Shown piece by piece: positions 24,992 to 33,319 of a DNA stretch of 64,000 bases. The DNA lies in contig NZ_JBDKWG010000146.1 in NCBI RefSeq assembly GCF_040151475.1, positions 201,949 to 265,948 of the forward strand, given 5' to 3'. This stretch comes from CAXBNB01 sp040151475 (lineage in GTDB: Bacteria > Bacteroidota > Bacteroidia > Cytophagales > Cyclobacteriaceae). A program made the translations under genes and the position numbers. Numbering within the stretch: position 1 is the first letter of the stretch; each line of letters begins with the position of its first letter. The notes beneath the pieces were generated by a model, which ran no database searches, was not told where the DNA came from, and saw only the letters and a list, made by a program, of their open reading frames with translations.

Positions 24992-27844
24992 TTGAACAAA
25001 GAAAAGCTTTACATATTAGTTGGGTTCATTCTTACATGCTTGCTGTTTGAGGTAAAGTCACAATCTTTGGAACTGGAAACACTCCCTGCTACCACCAAGT
25101 GGAATCAAATCAAAACAGATAATTTTAAGGTAATCTTTCCTTATGGATTTGAATCTGAAGCAAATAGAACAGCCAATATATTGGAGAACCTTCATGCTCC
25201 TGCAAGTAAATCTCTTGGAGTTAAACCCAGAAGGTTTTCTGTAATCCTTCAAAATCAACATGCCATTTCCAATGGGTTTGTCACCGTCGGCCCTCGCAGG
25301 TCAGAGTTTTTTACCACCTCTCCACAGGACAACAAAAGTCGGGGAAACGTTGATTGGATCGAACATCTAGCTACGCATGAATACCGCCACATGGTGCAGT
25401 TCGAAAAAGCATATCACTCTCCAATCAATAAGTTGATGTATTTTGGGTTTGGTGAATACGGATTAGCTTTCGCAGCAGGAATAGCAGCACCAAGTTGGTT
25501 TTGGGAAGGAGATGCCGTAGGAATAGAAACCTCATTTACAAAAACAGGCCGTGGGAGAACACCGAGTTTTGAGTTGACATTTAAAACCAACCTGATGGAA
25601 AAGGGAGGTTTCAACTATACTAAGCAGCACCTAACTTCCTTCAAAGATTTTGTGCCTAACCACTATGTGACCGGTTATTTTATGACTACCTATTTCAAAA
25701 GAAAATACGGAATAGATATCTGGGATAAAATTATCAGGCACTCATTTGGTTTTCCATACAGACCTTTTGTTTTTTCTAATGCCATAAAAAAAGAAACGGG
25801 AAAAAACCTCTTGCAAAACTATCATGACATGACCACCGAAATGTCAGAGTTGTACACAAAGCAAATCGAAAACATTGCTGAAGATAATACTGCCATACAA
25901 AATCGCAGAACCAACTCCATTTATACCGATTATCATTATCCTCACCAGCTGGAAAATGGAAAAATCATCGCTTTAAAATCCGGATTTTCAGATACCGACA
26001 AGTTGGTTTCCATAGATCAATCAGGAAATGAAAAAGTACTCTTCACTACTGGTATATTAAATGATCCCGGATTTTTGAGTATCAATGACACCAGGGTGGT
26101 GTGGACGGAATTCGAATTTGATCCCAGATGGTTGAAAAAAACATACTCTGTTATCAAGTCTTTTGACCTTTCAACCAATACCTTTCGCAAAATCACATCT
26201 AAAAGCAAATTTGCTTCAGCAGCCATTTCTCCCGATGGTACTACCATCGCAGCTATTGAAAATACTACTGACAACAAATATTGTATTCAATTGTTGGATT
26301 TTCAGTCTGGGGAAGTGATAAAAACATACTCCAACACACACAATGATTATTATTCTATGCCATCATTCTCTGATGATGGACAATCCCTTGTATTACTTAG
26401 AAGCGAGAAAGACGGGAAGTATTTCATTAAAAAAAATATAGAAACAGGAATAGAAGAAAATTTATTGTTTTCGAAAAATGAAAACTTTGGCCATCCGGTT
26501 TCATCTAAAAACTATGTTTTTTATAATTCTCCTTTAAATGGTATTGACAATATTTATGCACTGGATATGGACACCAAAGAAGTATTCCAGGTGACTCATT
26601 CTAAATATGGTGCTTTTAACCCTTCATTTTCTCCAGATAAAAAAGAAATAATATACAACCAATTTAGTGCGAACGGCATGGACATAGTATCAATGCCATT
26701 AAATACAACAAAATGGACTCCTTTGAAAGATGTTACTGATCGAAACATCAACTTTTCAGAACCGATGGTTCAGGCAGAAAATGGGGAGGAATTACTTAAT
26801 AATATTCAATACAAAACATATTCGACCACACCATATAAAAAATTATGGCATACCATTCGTCCTCATTCCTGGGGCCTTTCAGCCATTCCAACAAATAACT
26901 CAGTAATTGTTGGTGTCAATTCTCAAGACATATTAAGTACTACATCAATTAGTACCGGATTAAAATATGACTCGGATGAACGAAATTGGTTGAAATATGG
27001 CATCATTAGTTATCAGGCATTGTATCCGATTGTAGATTTATCCATAGTTGATGGCAGCAGATCTACCACGCTGAATATAGAAGGTGGCAACCAAACTTTC
27101 AATTGGAAAGAAACAACTTTATCTGCTGGGCTTAGAGTACCTCTTGTACTAACGAAATCAAAATACCTTCGGAAACTTACCTTCTCTTCAAAATCTATAT
27201 TTACTTCTGTATCCGGATACAATCTACCCAACAGGTTATTTATAGATCAATCAGGCAATGGAAATCTAAATGCTTTGGAGCATAGTATTCAATTTATCAA
27301 TAATATGAGAAGAAGTAAACTTGACCTAAATAGTAAGTTTGGTCAGTCTTTGTCAATTCACTATAATCACACTCCAATAGGAGGAAACTATCAAAGCAAA
27401 CTCTTTGCTATAGAAAGCAATTTATTCTTTCCGGGAGTTATCAAACATCATTCAATACGATTGAGAGGTTCTTATCAACATGAAAACTCGACTAACTACT
27501 ATTTTGACAGCCCTGTTCAATTCACAAGGGGTTTTGGTTATTTCCCTTTCAAAAATTTTAGAAATTTATCCGCCAATTATAAGATGCCATTGTGGTATCC
27601 TGATATACATATTGGGCCATTATTTAATTTACAACGGATTTACATCAATGGCTTTTATGACGATGGCTTAGGAACGGATAGTAACCAAACTGACATTGCT
27701 CTTAAATCCTACGGAGCGGAACTCTCCTTTAACTTCAATCTTATGAGGTACTTACTTCTTTTTGATCTGGGAGTTCGCTATTCCTACATGCCGGAGTTTG
27801 ATGACAACAGAGTCGAAATAATAATTGGCGGTATCACTTTCTAA
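24992..27844 (+). CDS. Secreted gluzincin-like peptidase / beta-propeller / barrel protein
   Basis: A 950-residue protein with a TTG start directly after the previous stop and a signal peptide (KLYILVGFILTCLLFEVKS). Residues 30-290 resemble a peptidase MA-like domain: HLATHEYRHMVQF (HExxH near 129-133) and a downstream WFWEGDAVGIE that can supply the third zinc ligand. Residues about 310-610 contain TolB/WD40-like strands (AAISPDGTTIAAIENT, MPSFSDDGQSLVLL, NPSFSPDKKEIIYNQ). The rest, ending in a C-terminal Phe (IIIGGITF), has the alternating pattern of an outer membrane barrel. It may be a surface-bound protease or a translocation factor. Related TolB-like surface antigens exist in Bacteroidota. 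Confidence 0.7.
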   Translation: MNKEKLYILVGFILTCLLFEVKSQSLELETLPATTKWNQIKTDNFKVIFPYGFESEANRTANILENLHAPASKSLGVKPRRFSVILQNQHAISNGFVTVGPRRSEFFTTSPQDNKSRGNVDWIEHLATHEYRHMVQFEKAYHSPINKLMYFGFGEYGLAFAAGIAAPSWFWEGDAVGIETSFTKTGRGRTPSFELTFKTNLMEKGGFNYTKQHLTSFKDFVPNHYVTGYFMTTYFKRKYGIDIWDKIIRHSFGFPYRPFVFSNAIKKETGKNLLQNYHDMTTEMSELYTKQIENIAEDNTAIQNRRTNSIYTDYHYPHQLENGKIIALKSGFSDTDKLVSIDQSGNEKVLFTTGILNDPGFLSINDTRVVWTEFEFDPRWLKKTYSVIKSFDLSTNTFRKITSKSKFASAAISPDGTTIAAIENTTDNKYCIQLLDFQSGEVIKTYSNTHNDYYSMPSFSDDGQSLVLLRSEKDGKYFIKKNIETGIEENLLFSKNENFGHPVSSKNYVFYNSPLNGIDNIYALDMDTKEVFQVTHSKYGAFNPSFSPDKKEIIYNQFSANGMDIVSMPLNTTKWTPLKDVTDRNINFSEPMVQAENGEELLNNIQYKTYSTTPYKKLWHTIRPHSWGLSAIPTNNSVIVGVNSQDILSTTSISTGLKYDSDERNWLKYGIISYQALYPIVDLSIVDGSRSTTLNIEGGNQTFNWKETTLSAGLRVPLVLTKSKYLRKLTFSSKSIFTSVSGYNLPNRLFIDQSGNGNLNALEHSIQFINNMRRSKLDLNSKFGQSLSIHYNHTPIGGNYQSKLFAIESNLFFPGVIKHHSIRLRGSYQHENSTNYYFDSPVQFTRGFGYFPFKNFRNLSANYKMPLWYPDIHIGPLFNLQRIYINGFYDDGLGTDSNQTDIALKSYGAELSFNFNLMRYLLLFDLGVRYSYMPEFDDNRVEIIIGGITF

Positions 27845-27846
27845 GA

Positions 27847-28134
27847 TCATTTTTCAACTATAACTCCCTTCCAAAATGCGACATAATTTTTGATGTTTTT
27901 TGCCAATTCACTTGGTGTTGGATAATACCAGGCAGCATCTTTATTTTGTTGTCCGTTTACCTCTAAGCTGTAGTAATTTGCCGTGCCCTTCCATGGACAA
28001 ATAGTATGGGTGCCGCTATTTTTCAAGAATTCCTTTTTGACTGCACTCTCCGGAAAGTAATGATTATTTTCAACAACTAATGTGTCATTACTTTCGGCAA
28101 TTACTTTACCATTCCATATAGCTTTCATATTCAA
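27847..28134 (-). CDS. DUF427 family protein
   Basis: A 95-residue soluble protein. KAIWNGKVIAESNDTLVVENNHYFP at the N-terminus and CPWKGTANYYSLEVNG in the centre are characteristic of DUF427. An alternative start is Met-3. The family has no established enzymatic role. It is coded convergently with the preceding gene, with stops 2 bases apart, and is monocistronic. Confidence 0.85.
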   Translation of the reverse strand: MNMKAIWNGKVIAESNDTLVVENNHYFPESAVKKEFLKNSGTHTICPWKGTANYYSLEVNGQQNKDAAWYYPTPSELAKNIKNYVAFWKGVIVEK

Positions 28135-28286
28135 TCGTTATTTTAAATTACAAGAAGAATTTATTTTGAACTAAACAATCTAATCTCTAAACAGTTCCTC
28201 ATACACGGTTAATTTGTTTTTAAAGTAAAAATTAATTCATTATATATAATATTTAGAAGAATTAATATAATTTTTTACCGAATGTG

Positions 28287-28319
28287 TTTTGGAATACAAA
28301 TTGTTTTTACATACATTTG
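28287..28319 (+). promoter_or_regulatory. Promoter of the ECF sigma factor gene
   Basis: TTTTG (28287-28291), 20 bases, then TACATTTG (28312-28319) is a full match to the Bacteroidota -33/-7 promoter (TTTG, 19-21 bases, TAnnTTTG). The predicted leader before ATG 28405 is about 80 bases. The surrounding 28135-28404 is AT-rich and otherwise empty. Confidence 0.6.
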
Positions 28320-28404
28320 AAATCACAGTAAATAAATGTAGCACATCTAAACCCCGTTTCTTCATTATGATATAGACCTCTACGTTAAACAAACAGGTAA
28401 ACAG

Positions 28405-29004
28405 ATGAATAATTTTGGTGTTAGTGATAGCAATTTGGTATCACATTACAAAAGCGGTAACGAAGAGGCTTTTGAAGAACTGGTGTCAAGGCACAAGTCA
28501 AGGGTATTTACAACAATTTATTTAATAGTAAAAGACAAATATGTAGCAGAAGATTTGCTGCAGGATACTTTTATTAAGGTTGTAAAAACAATTAAATCAG
28601 GAAGATACAATGAAGAGGGAAAATTTCTTCCCTGGATTTTGAGAATTGCACATAATTTGGCGATTGACTATTTCCGAAAAGACAAGAGATATCCAACAAT
28701 AGTCATGGAAGATGGGAGCAAAGTTTTCAATACTTTAGAATTTGCTGAGGATTCTATTGAATCACTTCAAATAAAAAGTGATACAAATGCGTTATTAAAA
28801 AAGTTGGTTCAGGAACTCCCTGAAACACAAAAAGAAGTTTTAATAATGAGGCATTATATGCAAATGAGTTTTCAGGATATAGCTGAAGCCACCGATGTGA
28901 GTATTAACACAGCACTAGGCAGAATGCGATATGCGTTGATTAATTTGCGTAAAAAAATGCAAAATTCAACTATTGCCTATGACAATACTTTTTACCGAAA
29001 ATGA
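28405..29004 (+). CDS. ECF-type RNA polymerase sigma factor
   Basis: A 199-residue sigma-70 family member. Region 2 contains AFEELVSRHKSRVFTTIYLIVKDKYVAEDLLQDTFIKVVKTI (about 17-60) and the WILRIAHNLAIDYFRKDKR segment. Region 4 has LPETQKEVLIMRHYMQMSFQDIAEATDVSINTALGRMRYAL (about 138-180). There is no region 3. The target regulon is unknown. The next small gene overlaps its 3' end by 26 bases and is a likely partner. Confidence 0.92.
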   Translation: MNNFGVSDSNLVSHYKSGNEEAFEELVSRHKSRVFTTIYLIVKDKYVAEDLLQDTFIKVVKTIKSGRYNEEGKFLPWILRIAHNLAIDYFRKDKRYPTIVMEDGSKVFNTLEFAEDSIESLQIKSDTNALLKKLVQELPETQKEVLIMRHYMQMSFQDIAEATDVSINTALGRMRYALINLRKKMQNSTIAYDNTFYRK

Positions 29005-29197
29005 CTTGATTCGTTATATTTATGGTGAAACAAGTGAATTAGAAAATTCTGAAATTGAAAATGCTGTTCTTTGCGATTCCGAACTAAGTGAAAAACTGGA
29101 CGGGTTAAAATCAATATATTATGATCTTGACCATTTGATCGTTAGCCCATCGGAAAGAGCAATGAACGACATTTTCAAAAGTTCTGTCCTTTTATAA
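28979..29197 (+). CDS. Small conserved partner of the ECF sigma factor
   Basis: A 72-residue acidic protein starting at ATG 28979 (MTILFTENDLIRYIYGETS). It has no membrane segment and no cysteine pair, so it is not a ZAS-type anti-sigma factor. Similar short proteins follow ECF sigma genes in Cytophagales, from memory. The helical C-terminus ends with PSERAMNDIFKSS. A regulatory role in the binding of sigma is inferred only from the overlap. Confidence 0.6.
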   Translation: MTILFTENDLIRYIYGETSELENSEIENAVLCDSELSEKLDGLKSIYYDLDHLIVSPSERAMNDIFKSSVLL

Positions 29198-29282
29198 AGA
29201 ACAAGCCAATTCTTATATAAGAATAGTTTTTATCTTTTCTCAATTCTAATATATTGCCTGACCGATTAACTTACCATGCAAT

Positions 29283-29921
29283 ATGACTAGAAAAGAAAGA
29301 TATATATCCTTTATAAATTATTTTAGTCAGAATAATCCCAACGCAGAAACTGAGTTGGAATATACAAATCCCTACCAGCTATTGGTAGCAGTGATTCTTA
29401 GTGCCCAATGCACAGACAAAAGAGTAAACCTGACAACTCCTGCACTATTCGAACAATTTCCTACTCCTGAAGTATTGGCCAAAACTACATTTGAAGAGCT
29501 TTTTCCATACATAAGAAGCATCTCTTACCCCAACAATAAGACAAAACATCTTATTGGTATGGCTAAAATGCTTGTTGAGGAGTTTGACTCTATCGTTCCA
29601 GAAGACATTAATCAATTGCAAAAACTACCTGGTGTCGGAAGAAAAACAGCAAATGTAATAGCTTCAGTGGTGTACAACCAACCAACCATGGCCGTTGATA
29701 CCCATGTTTTCAGGGTTTCAAAAAGGATCGGATTGGTAACACAAAATGCTAAAACTCCTTTGGAAGTAGAAAAACAACTGGTAAAGCACATTCCAAAAGA
29801 GCACGTTCCAAAAGCGCATCATTGGCTTATCCTACACGGACGATATGTCTGCTTAGCAAGAAAACCCAATTGCGCAGGTTGTACTATAAGTAATTTTTGC
29901 CGATATTTTGAAAAGACATAA
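29283..29921 (+). CDS. nth: Endonuclease III, base excision repair
   Basis: A 212-residue DNA glycosylase/AP lyase. The helix-hairpin-helix LPGVGRKTANVI (about 116-127) contains the catalytic Lys, AVDTHVFRVSKRIGL supplies the catalytic Asp, and the C-terminal C-x6-C-x2-C-x5-C (CLARKPNCAGCTISNFC) binds the 4Fe-4S cluster. Full family length. The gene ends in a strong hairpin terminator shared with tonB. Confidence 0.95.
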   Translation: MTRKERYISFINYFSQNNPNAETELEYTNPYQLLVAVILSAQCTDKRVNLTTPALFEQFPTPEVLAKTTFEELFPYIRSISYPNNKTKHLIGMAKMLVEEFDSIVPEDINQLQKLPGVGRKTANVIASVVYNQPTMAVDTHVFRVSKRIGLVTQNAKTPLEVEKQLVKHIPKEHVPKAHHWLILHGRYVCLARKPNCAGCTISNFCRYFEKT

Positions 29922-29924
29922 AAA

Positions 29925-29946
29925 AAACCCCGAAATTTCGGGGTTT
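29925..29946. terminator. Bidirectional terminator between nth and tonB
   Basis: A perfect 22-base palindrome AAACCCCGAAATTTCGGGGT plus TT, with A and T runs on both sides. It sits between two convergent genes and can stop transcription from both. Confidence 0.85.
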
Positions 29947-29971
29947 AAGCTTTTATATTTTCAATAAAGTA

Positions 29972-30646
29972 TTAGCTTAACTTAAATGTAATTGGGAGAA
30001 TCATTCTCACTTTTACTGGTCTTCCTCTTTGCTTGCCTGGCTTCCACTTTGGAGCACTTTTCAGTACTCTAACTGCTTCTTCGTCGCACCCAGCCCCGAT
30101 TCCTTTTACTGCTTTAATCTCCGTAAGGGTTCCGTCTTTATCCACAACGAACTGAACAAAAACCCTACCTTCAATACCCATACGTCTTGCCTGGTTTGGA
30201 TATTTCATTGATTTACCAACAAATTTATAAAAGGCAGCCATTCCTCCCGGAGGTGTAGGCTGATCTTCCACAATATCGAAAATCTCATCAGCCACTTCTT
30301 CCTCAGGTGCTTCTTCAAATACGATATCTTCAATCACTGTTTCTTCAGTAATCTCAACATCAAGATCTACCTCAATTTCTTCCTCTATCTCCTCTTCATC
30401 CGGAATTTCAATAATCTGTGGCAACTGAATTTTTGGTGGTGGTGGTGGTGGTTGCTCGGTAGGAGGAATCTCCATTATATCTTCAAAATCATCATCAAGC
30501 TGACCCAGATCAACTAAATTTCCATCATCGTATGACCTCCACTCAAAGGCTGTCAAAACGATAGCAAGACTTATAGCAAGACCAATGTTAAAAAACATTC
30601 CGGTCTTTCTGTCTAAATCTGCCTTAGGGTTTTTCTTCGGCTCCAT
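29972..30646 (-). CDS. tonB: Energy transducer TonB
   Basis: A 224-residue periplasmic-spanning protein that passes proton-motive-force energy from ExbB/ExbD to outer membrane receptors. It has a cytosolic N-terminus (MEPKKNPKADLDRKTG), one membrane segment (FFNIGLAISLAIVLTAF, about 18-34), a proline run (EQPPPPPPKIQLP, about 64-76), a long Glu/Asp-rich linker (about 80-130) and a TonB C-terminal domain (YPNQARRMGIEGRVFVQFVVDKDG, about 149-172). ExbBD are not in the window. Confidence 0.93.
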   Translation of the reverse strand: MEPKKNPKADLDRKTGMFFNIGLAISLAIVLTAFEWRSYDDGNLVDLGQLDDDFEDIMEIPPTEQPPPPPPKIQLPQIIEIPDEEEIEEEIEVDLDVEITEETVIEDIVFEEAPEEEVADEIFDIVEDQPTPPGGMAAFYKFVGKSMKYPNQARRMGIEGRVFVQFVVDKDGTLTEIKAVKGIGAGCDEEAVRVLKSAPKWKPGKQRGRPVKVRMILPITFKLS

Positions 30647-30695
30647 TTCTTATGTATTAATGTTTAATAAATTCTACCAGATAACATAGCAACGT

Positions 30696-30703
30696 CAAAT
30701 ATA
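30696..30703 (-). promoter_or_regulatory. Candidate -7 box upstream of tonB
   Basis: On the minus strand the bases read TATATTTG, a match to TAnnTTTG, with a leader of about 45 bases before the tonB start. No clear -33 TTG was seen at the right spacing. Confidence 0.35.
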
Positions 30704-30715
30704 AGTAAGTATGTA

Positions 30716-31099
30716 TTAATTCACACTTCTATAATGCGAATTAATGTAGAAAGTCACAAAAAACCCTGAAATACTTCCAACCAAATCAGCTATTAAATCC
30801 AAAACATCTCCTGATCTTCCAGGTATTTTTGTTTGTAAATATTCTGTAATTACCCCTAAAAATATACAATATACGAAAAGACCAATCCATTTGATCATCT
30901 TGTCTAATGGTTTCAATGCTTGAAAAAGCAGAACGGTTAACACGAAAAACAACCCAAAATGACCTATTTTATCGAAATGGGGGATGTCAAACCTTGGTAT
31001 AGCATCAGGAGCAGAGGATGAAAGGGTAAAAAACAGGATGATCAGAGACCATCCTATAACAGACATTTTATACTTATTTTGACCAGAAATCAACCCCAC
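30716..31099 (-). CDS. VanZ-like integral membrane protein
   Basis: A 127-residue protein with about four hydrophobic helices. PHFDKIGHFGLFFVLTVLLF near 40-59 and ITEYLQTKIPGRSGDVLDLIADLVGSISGF near 84-113 are the VanZ-family signatures. The GTG start at 31099 lies inside ATGTGGGG, just downstream of the gcvH stop; ATG at 31066 (MSVIGWSL) is an alternative that places the first helix at the N-terminus. It is probably cotranscribed with gcvH. The function is unknown. Confidence 0.75.
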   Translation of the reverse strand: MGLISGQNKYKMSVIGWSLIILFFTLSSSAPDAIPRFDIPHFDKIGHFGLFFVLTVLLFQALKPLDKMIKWIGLFVYCIFLGVITEYLQTKIPGRSGDVLDLIADLVGSISGFFVTFYINSHYRSVN

Positions 31100-31100
31100 A

Positions 31101-31481
31101 TTATTTTCCTATCAACTCCCTATATGTAGCAGCATCAATGAGAAATTCTTTTTCCGACATGTCAGAAAGAGCAATTTTTATCATCCAGCCATCTCCATAA
31201 GGATCGGAATTCACAATTTCAGGTTCAGATTCTAATTCTTCATTAAATTCTGTCACTTCTCCCGACATAGGCATGAAAAGGTCTGAAACGGTTTTCACTG
31301 CTTCGATGGTTCCAAAAAGCTCTCCTTTAGCAATTGTTTCTCCTTCTGTTTCTATTTCCACATATACGATATCGCCCAGTTCACCCTGTGCAAATTCTGT
31401 GATTCCTACTTTTGCCTCATCACCTTCTATCTTTACCCATTCATGGTCTTTGGTGTATAATAAATCATCGGGTATATTCAT
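31101..31481 (-). CDS. gcvH: Glycine cleavage system H protein
   Basis: A 126-residue lipoyl carrier protein that shuttles the aminomethyl group between the P, T and L proteins. ATG 31481 (MNIPDDLLYTKDHEWVK) is the family start; an extension to 31523 is unlikely. The lipoylation segment FGTIEAVKTVSDLFMPMSG contains the modified Lys near residue 64. The GcvT partner is coded 31 kb away at 62.2 kb. Confidence 0.95.
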   Translation of the reverse strand: MNIPDDLLYTKDHEWVKIEGDEAKVGITEFAQGELGDIVYVEIETEGETIAKGELFGTIEAVKTVSDLFMPMSGEVTEFNEELESEPEIVNSDPYGDGWMIKIALSDMSEKEFLIDAATYRELIGK

Positions 31482-31520
31482 CTTATATTGCGTTATGTTT
31501 TTAAATTTTAACTTTTGGAT

Positions 31521-31528
31521 CAAAATTA
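31521..31528 (-). promoter_or_regulatory. Candidate promoter of gcvH
   Basis: On the minus strand TAATTTTG matches TAnnTTTG, with a TTG 22 bases further upstream (CAA at 31551-31553 on the plus strand). The leader to the gcvH ATG would be about 35 bases. Confidence 0.4.
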
Positions 31529-31669
31529 CCTTTTATTTTAAATTTGAAGACAAGCCGACTAACTTTTTTCCCATTTGTAGGATTTTAGAGGAAAAATAGT
31601 AATCATAGAAAACTATCCAAATGTTCAATTGATTCCGAATCACCTTAAATATTTGTCTTAGTATTGCAT

Positions 31670-32812
31670 ATGAGTAAGCGAATAAAAAATTTTACAATAG
31701 GGTTGGGTATCTTAATGTGCACTCAATCACTTGCACAAAATATCCTCCAGGCAGAGGACAATCCTCCAGGCACAACTTTGCAAACGGATTCGGTATCCCT
31801 AGAAGTAATGATTGGACAAATGATCATTACCGGCATTGGTGATTTTTCATATATCACCGAAAAGGAAGAAATTCTCACCGAAATAGAAAAAGGATATATA
31901 ACTGGTGTTGTCCTTTTTGAAAAAAACATTAATAAAAATAGTCCTGAAAAGCAGTTGAAAAGAACTATTGATATGCTGCAATCTAAAAGTTCAATACCAC
32001 TTTTCATAAGCATAGATGAAGAAGGAGGAAGAGTAAACCGCCTCAAACCAAAATATGGTTTTCCTGCAACAACAACAGCACAAAATCTTGGTGAGACAGA
32101 CAATCTGGATTCCACTCGCTTTTATGCCAATAAAACAGCAAGCCTCTTAGCAGATTTAGGCATAAATATAAACCTGGCTCCCAATGTAGATGTTAATGTG
32201 AATCCTAAGAATCCTGTAATTGGTGGAATGGGAAGAAGTTATTCTTCTGATGAAAAAATAGTAGCTAAACATGCTGCTCAGGTGATACGGACTCATCATG
32301 AAAATGGAGTACTGACTGTTTTAAAACATTTTCCCGGTCACGGGAGTTCACATGCTGATACACACCTAGGCATAGCAGATGTCACTGACTATTGGCAGTT
32401 CAGGGAATTGATGCCATATAAATACCTGATAGATTCGGCTTTAGCAGATGGAATCATGACGGCACATATCATCAACGGACATCTCGATGAAAACAAACTT
32501 CCTGCGACTCTATCGCCGTTTATTATAAATAATATTCTTAGAAATGTTTTAGGATATAATGGAGTTGTATTTTCTGATGATATGCAAATGCATGCCATAA
32601 GTAAACACTATGGTTTTGAGCAATCATTGAAAATGGCAATTGATGCAGGAGTGGATGTACTAATGTTTGCAAATATGGTAGAAGAAAATGAAAGAAAAAC
32701 GGCCTCTCAAATACATAGTGCCATCCTGAACATGGTAAATTCAGGAGATGTTACACAAGAAAGAATTGCAACCTCTTACCGTCGAATAATAAAAATGAAA
32801 AGTAGCTTGTAG
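31670..32812 (+). CDS. Glycoside hydrolase family 3, beta-N-acetylhexosaminidase-like
   Basis: A 380-residue exported enzyme starting at ATG 31670 with a signal peptide (RIKNFTIGLGILMCTQSLAQ). The GH3 N-terminal barrel is complete: SIDEEGGRVNRLK near 114-126, KHFPGHGSSHADTHLG (the NagZ-type loop with the catalytic His, about 219-234) and FSDDMQMHAI with the nucleophile Asp near 306. There is no second GH3 domain. It probably removes GlcNAc-type sugars from muropeptides or other glycans in the periplasm. Confidence 0.88.
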   Translation: MSKRIKNFTIGLGILMCTQSLAQNILQAEDNPPGTTLQTDSVSLEVMIGQMIITGIGDFSYITEKEEILTEIEKGYITGVVLFEKNINKNSPEKQLKRTIDMLQSKSSIPLFISIDEEGGRVNRLKPKYGFPATTTAQNLGETDNLDSTRFYANKTASLLADLGININLAPNVDVNVNPKNPVIGGMGRSYSSDEKIVAKHAAQVIRTHHENGVLTVLKHFPGHGSSHADTHLGIADVTDYWQFRELMPYKYLIDSALADGIMTAHIINGHLDENKLPATLSPFIINNILRNVLGYNGVVFSDDMQMHAISKHYGFEQSLKMAIDAGVDVLMFANMVEENERKTASQIHSAILNMVNSGDVTQERIATSYRRIIKMKSSL

Positions 32813-32902
32813 TCAAATAATGTCTGTTTTTTGTACTGCTTATCCAGCAATCTACAATATTTACTAACTTGCATTAGTTAATATTTTTAAAACAATAAAA
32901 TC

Positions 32903-33319
32903 ATGAACAGGTCTGCATTTTTATTAACAACGTTTCTGTTAACATCTATATTCATATCCGGCTGTAGTAAAGATGAAAAAGAAGATGTTTTAAAAAGTCT
33001 TATTGGCGACTGGAATGCTTCGTCCGTAAACGTTTCAGAATGCATAGATGAGGATGATAACGGGGAAACTACTTGTAATATATTCTGCTTTGAATTGTCT
33101 TTTAATGATGATGGGAGTTATTCAATGTTGGATTCAAGAGAAACAGGAAACCCCACTACCACAGAAGGTACTTTTACAGTAACGGATTCTGATATTATTT
33201 TTTGTGAGACCAATGGAGATTGTTCAAGAAGAGCATTCTCTTTAGATAAAAGGAATCTGACACTAACATACAGCGATGAAGATGGCTGCACATTTACAGA
33301 GCCCTATGCTAAATCGTAA
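32903..33319 (+). CDS. Lipocalin-like lipoprotein
   Basis: A 138-residue lipoprotein with a signal peptide ending in the lipobox ISGC (Cys-21). After it, LIGDWNASSVNVS and strands ELSFNDDGSYSML and GTFTVTDSDIIFCE suggest a small lipocalin-like barrel of the type common in Bacteroidota. Six Cys residues in the mature part may form disulfides. The last 16 bases overlap the 3' end of the convergent ccmF gene. Confidence 0.75.
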   Translation: MNRSAFLLTTFLLTSIFISGCSKDEKEDVLKSLIGDWNASSVNVSECIDEDDNGETTCNIFCFELSFNDDGSYSMLDSRETGNPTTTEGTFTVTDSDIIFCETNGDCSRRAFSLDKRNLTLTYSDEDGCTFTEPYAKS

